A stretch of DNA of 64,000 nt, from the NCBI GenBank assembly GCA_025463785.1, contig JAODBD010000002.1:1-64000 (forward strand). The letters are read 5' to 3'. Origin of the DNA: Glaciihabitans sp. GTDB taxonomy: Bacteria > Actinomycetota > Actinomycetes > Actinomycetales > Microbacteriaceae. The notes beneath the pieces are model-generated. The model was not told the DNA's origin and ran no database searches. It worked only from the letters and a program-made list of their open reading frames with translations. Within the stretch, counting starts at the first letter, position 1; every line of letters begins with the position of its first letter. Shown here in pieces: positions 63,257 through 64,000 of this stretch. The translations under genes were made by a program, and so were the position numbers.

Positions 63257-63318
63257 GCGCCGAGGTTTGTCGCGTAAGCGGCGGTACGTACCACCGCCTA
63301 CGCGACAAAACCCAGCGC
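63257..63318. repeat. Long imperfect intergenic palindrome
   Basis: GCGC-CGA-GGTTTGTCGCGTAAGCGGCGGTAC|GTACCACCGCCTACGCGACAAAACC-CA-GCGC. Confidence 0.75.
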
Positions 63319-63390
63319 AGGGGATTGCAGATTTTGCACGAAGGCCACAGACCAGTGGGAAGTGACCTCGCCGGGAACGACAATTGGCAG

Positions 63391-63903
63391 ATGACTGACA
63401 CGGAAGCAGCATCCGATCGTTCTCGCCTCGTCACGTGGGAGGACCCGCTAATCGGCGCAGCGAAGGCGAAGGGCATGTCCGGACTCGAGTACATTGAGGC
63501 GCTGATCGATGGGTCGATCCCGCCGCCGCCGATTGTGAACCTCATGAACATGAGGGTGGTGGCTGCCGAGGTCGGCAAGGTGACCTTCACCTGCGAGCCG
63601 AACGAATCGCACTACAACCCGATCGGCACCGTGCATGGTGGCCTGGTCTGCACGCTCCTCGATTCGGTCGCGGGATGCGCGGTGCACACGACTCTGCCAA
63701 AGGGGCAGGGCTACACCTCCCTCGAGATCAAGGTGAACTACCTGCGCCCGGTGCTGGCAGATACGGGCACCCTGACGGCGGTCGGCATCGTGACGAAGCC
63801 CGGCAGGCGGGCTGCCTTCGTGGATGCCACGGTGTCAGACGAGCAGGGCCGCCTGGTCGCGACCGCGTCGAGCACACTCTTGGTGTTCCCGATCGAGGCG
63901 TAG
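63391..63903 (+). CDS. PaaI-family hotdog thioesterase
   Basis: NPIGTVHGGLVCTLLDSVAGCAVHTTLPKGQGYTSLEIKVNYLRPV. Confidence 0.9.
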   Translation: MTDTEAASDRSRLVTWEDPLIGAAKAKGMSGLEYIEALIDGSIPPPPIVNLMNMRVVAAEVGKVTFTCEPNESHYNPIGTVHGGLVCTLLDSVAGCAVHTTLPKGQGYTSLEIKVNYLRPVLADTGTLTAVGIVTKPGRRAAFVDATVSDEQGRLVATASSTLLVFPIEA

Positions 63904-64000
63904 CCGATTCAGGATGCGCTTAGTCGCACCAAAGTAAACACCCGGACCAGCCGCCGCCGGGAAAATGCCAGCAGCACGCAAAAGGGCCCTCGACCGCGTT

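Noticed and set aside
63904-64000. Feature at the right edge (AAAAGGGCCCTCGACC)
   Set aside because: Truncated by the window; too little sequence to call a gene or terminator.

Overview
High-GC actinobacterial chromosomal segment, most like Microbacteriaceae (Leifsonia/Salinibacterium/Cryobacterium-like) by gene content and protein style. This is an inference; no database search was run. The region is mostly core genome. The clearest block is argS - 2x DUF2993 - lysA - hom - thrC - thrB - rho - prfA - prmC - [two opposite-strand HAD genes] - tsaC - wecA-like - atpI-like - atpBEFHAGDC. Other content includes metX/metY, nnrD, ung, pdxH, tag/ogt, a TetR plus heterodimeric ABC exporter operon, an ECF sigma/membrane-protein pair, a two-component cluster with two paralogous LuxR-type regulators, one tRNA-Arg(CCG), and the 3' remnant of an IS481-like transposase at the left edge. 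No CRISPR array, rRNA operon, prophage or biosynthetic cluster was recognised. The most interesting non-routine signals are: (1) a four-gene RR-HK-(kinase-like protein lacking ATPase motifs)-RR module; (2) a two-copy 63-bp intergenic palindromic element with compensatory changes, one copy having seeded a 14-bp tandem array; (3) atpB, whose conserved-looking N-terminus has no ATG/GTG/TTG start but a well-placed CTG; (4) an N/Q-rich prion-like insert in Rho plus a structured rho leader; (5) a G-quadruplex-capable tract upstream of an ion-channel gene. Many listed long ORFs are antisense shadows of real genes, as expected at this GC content.
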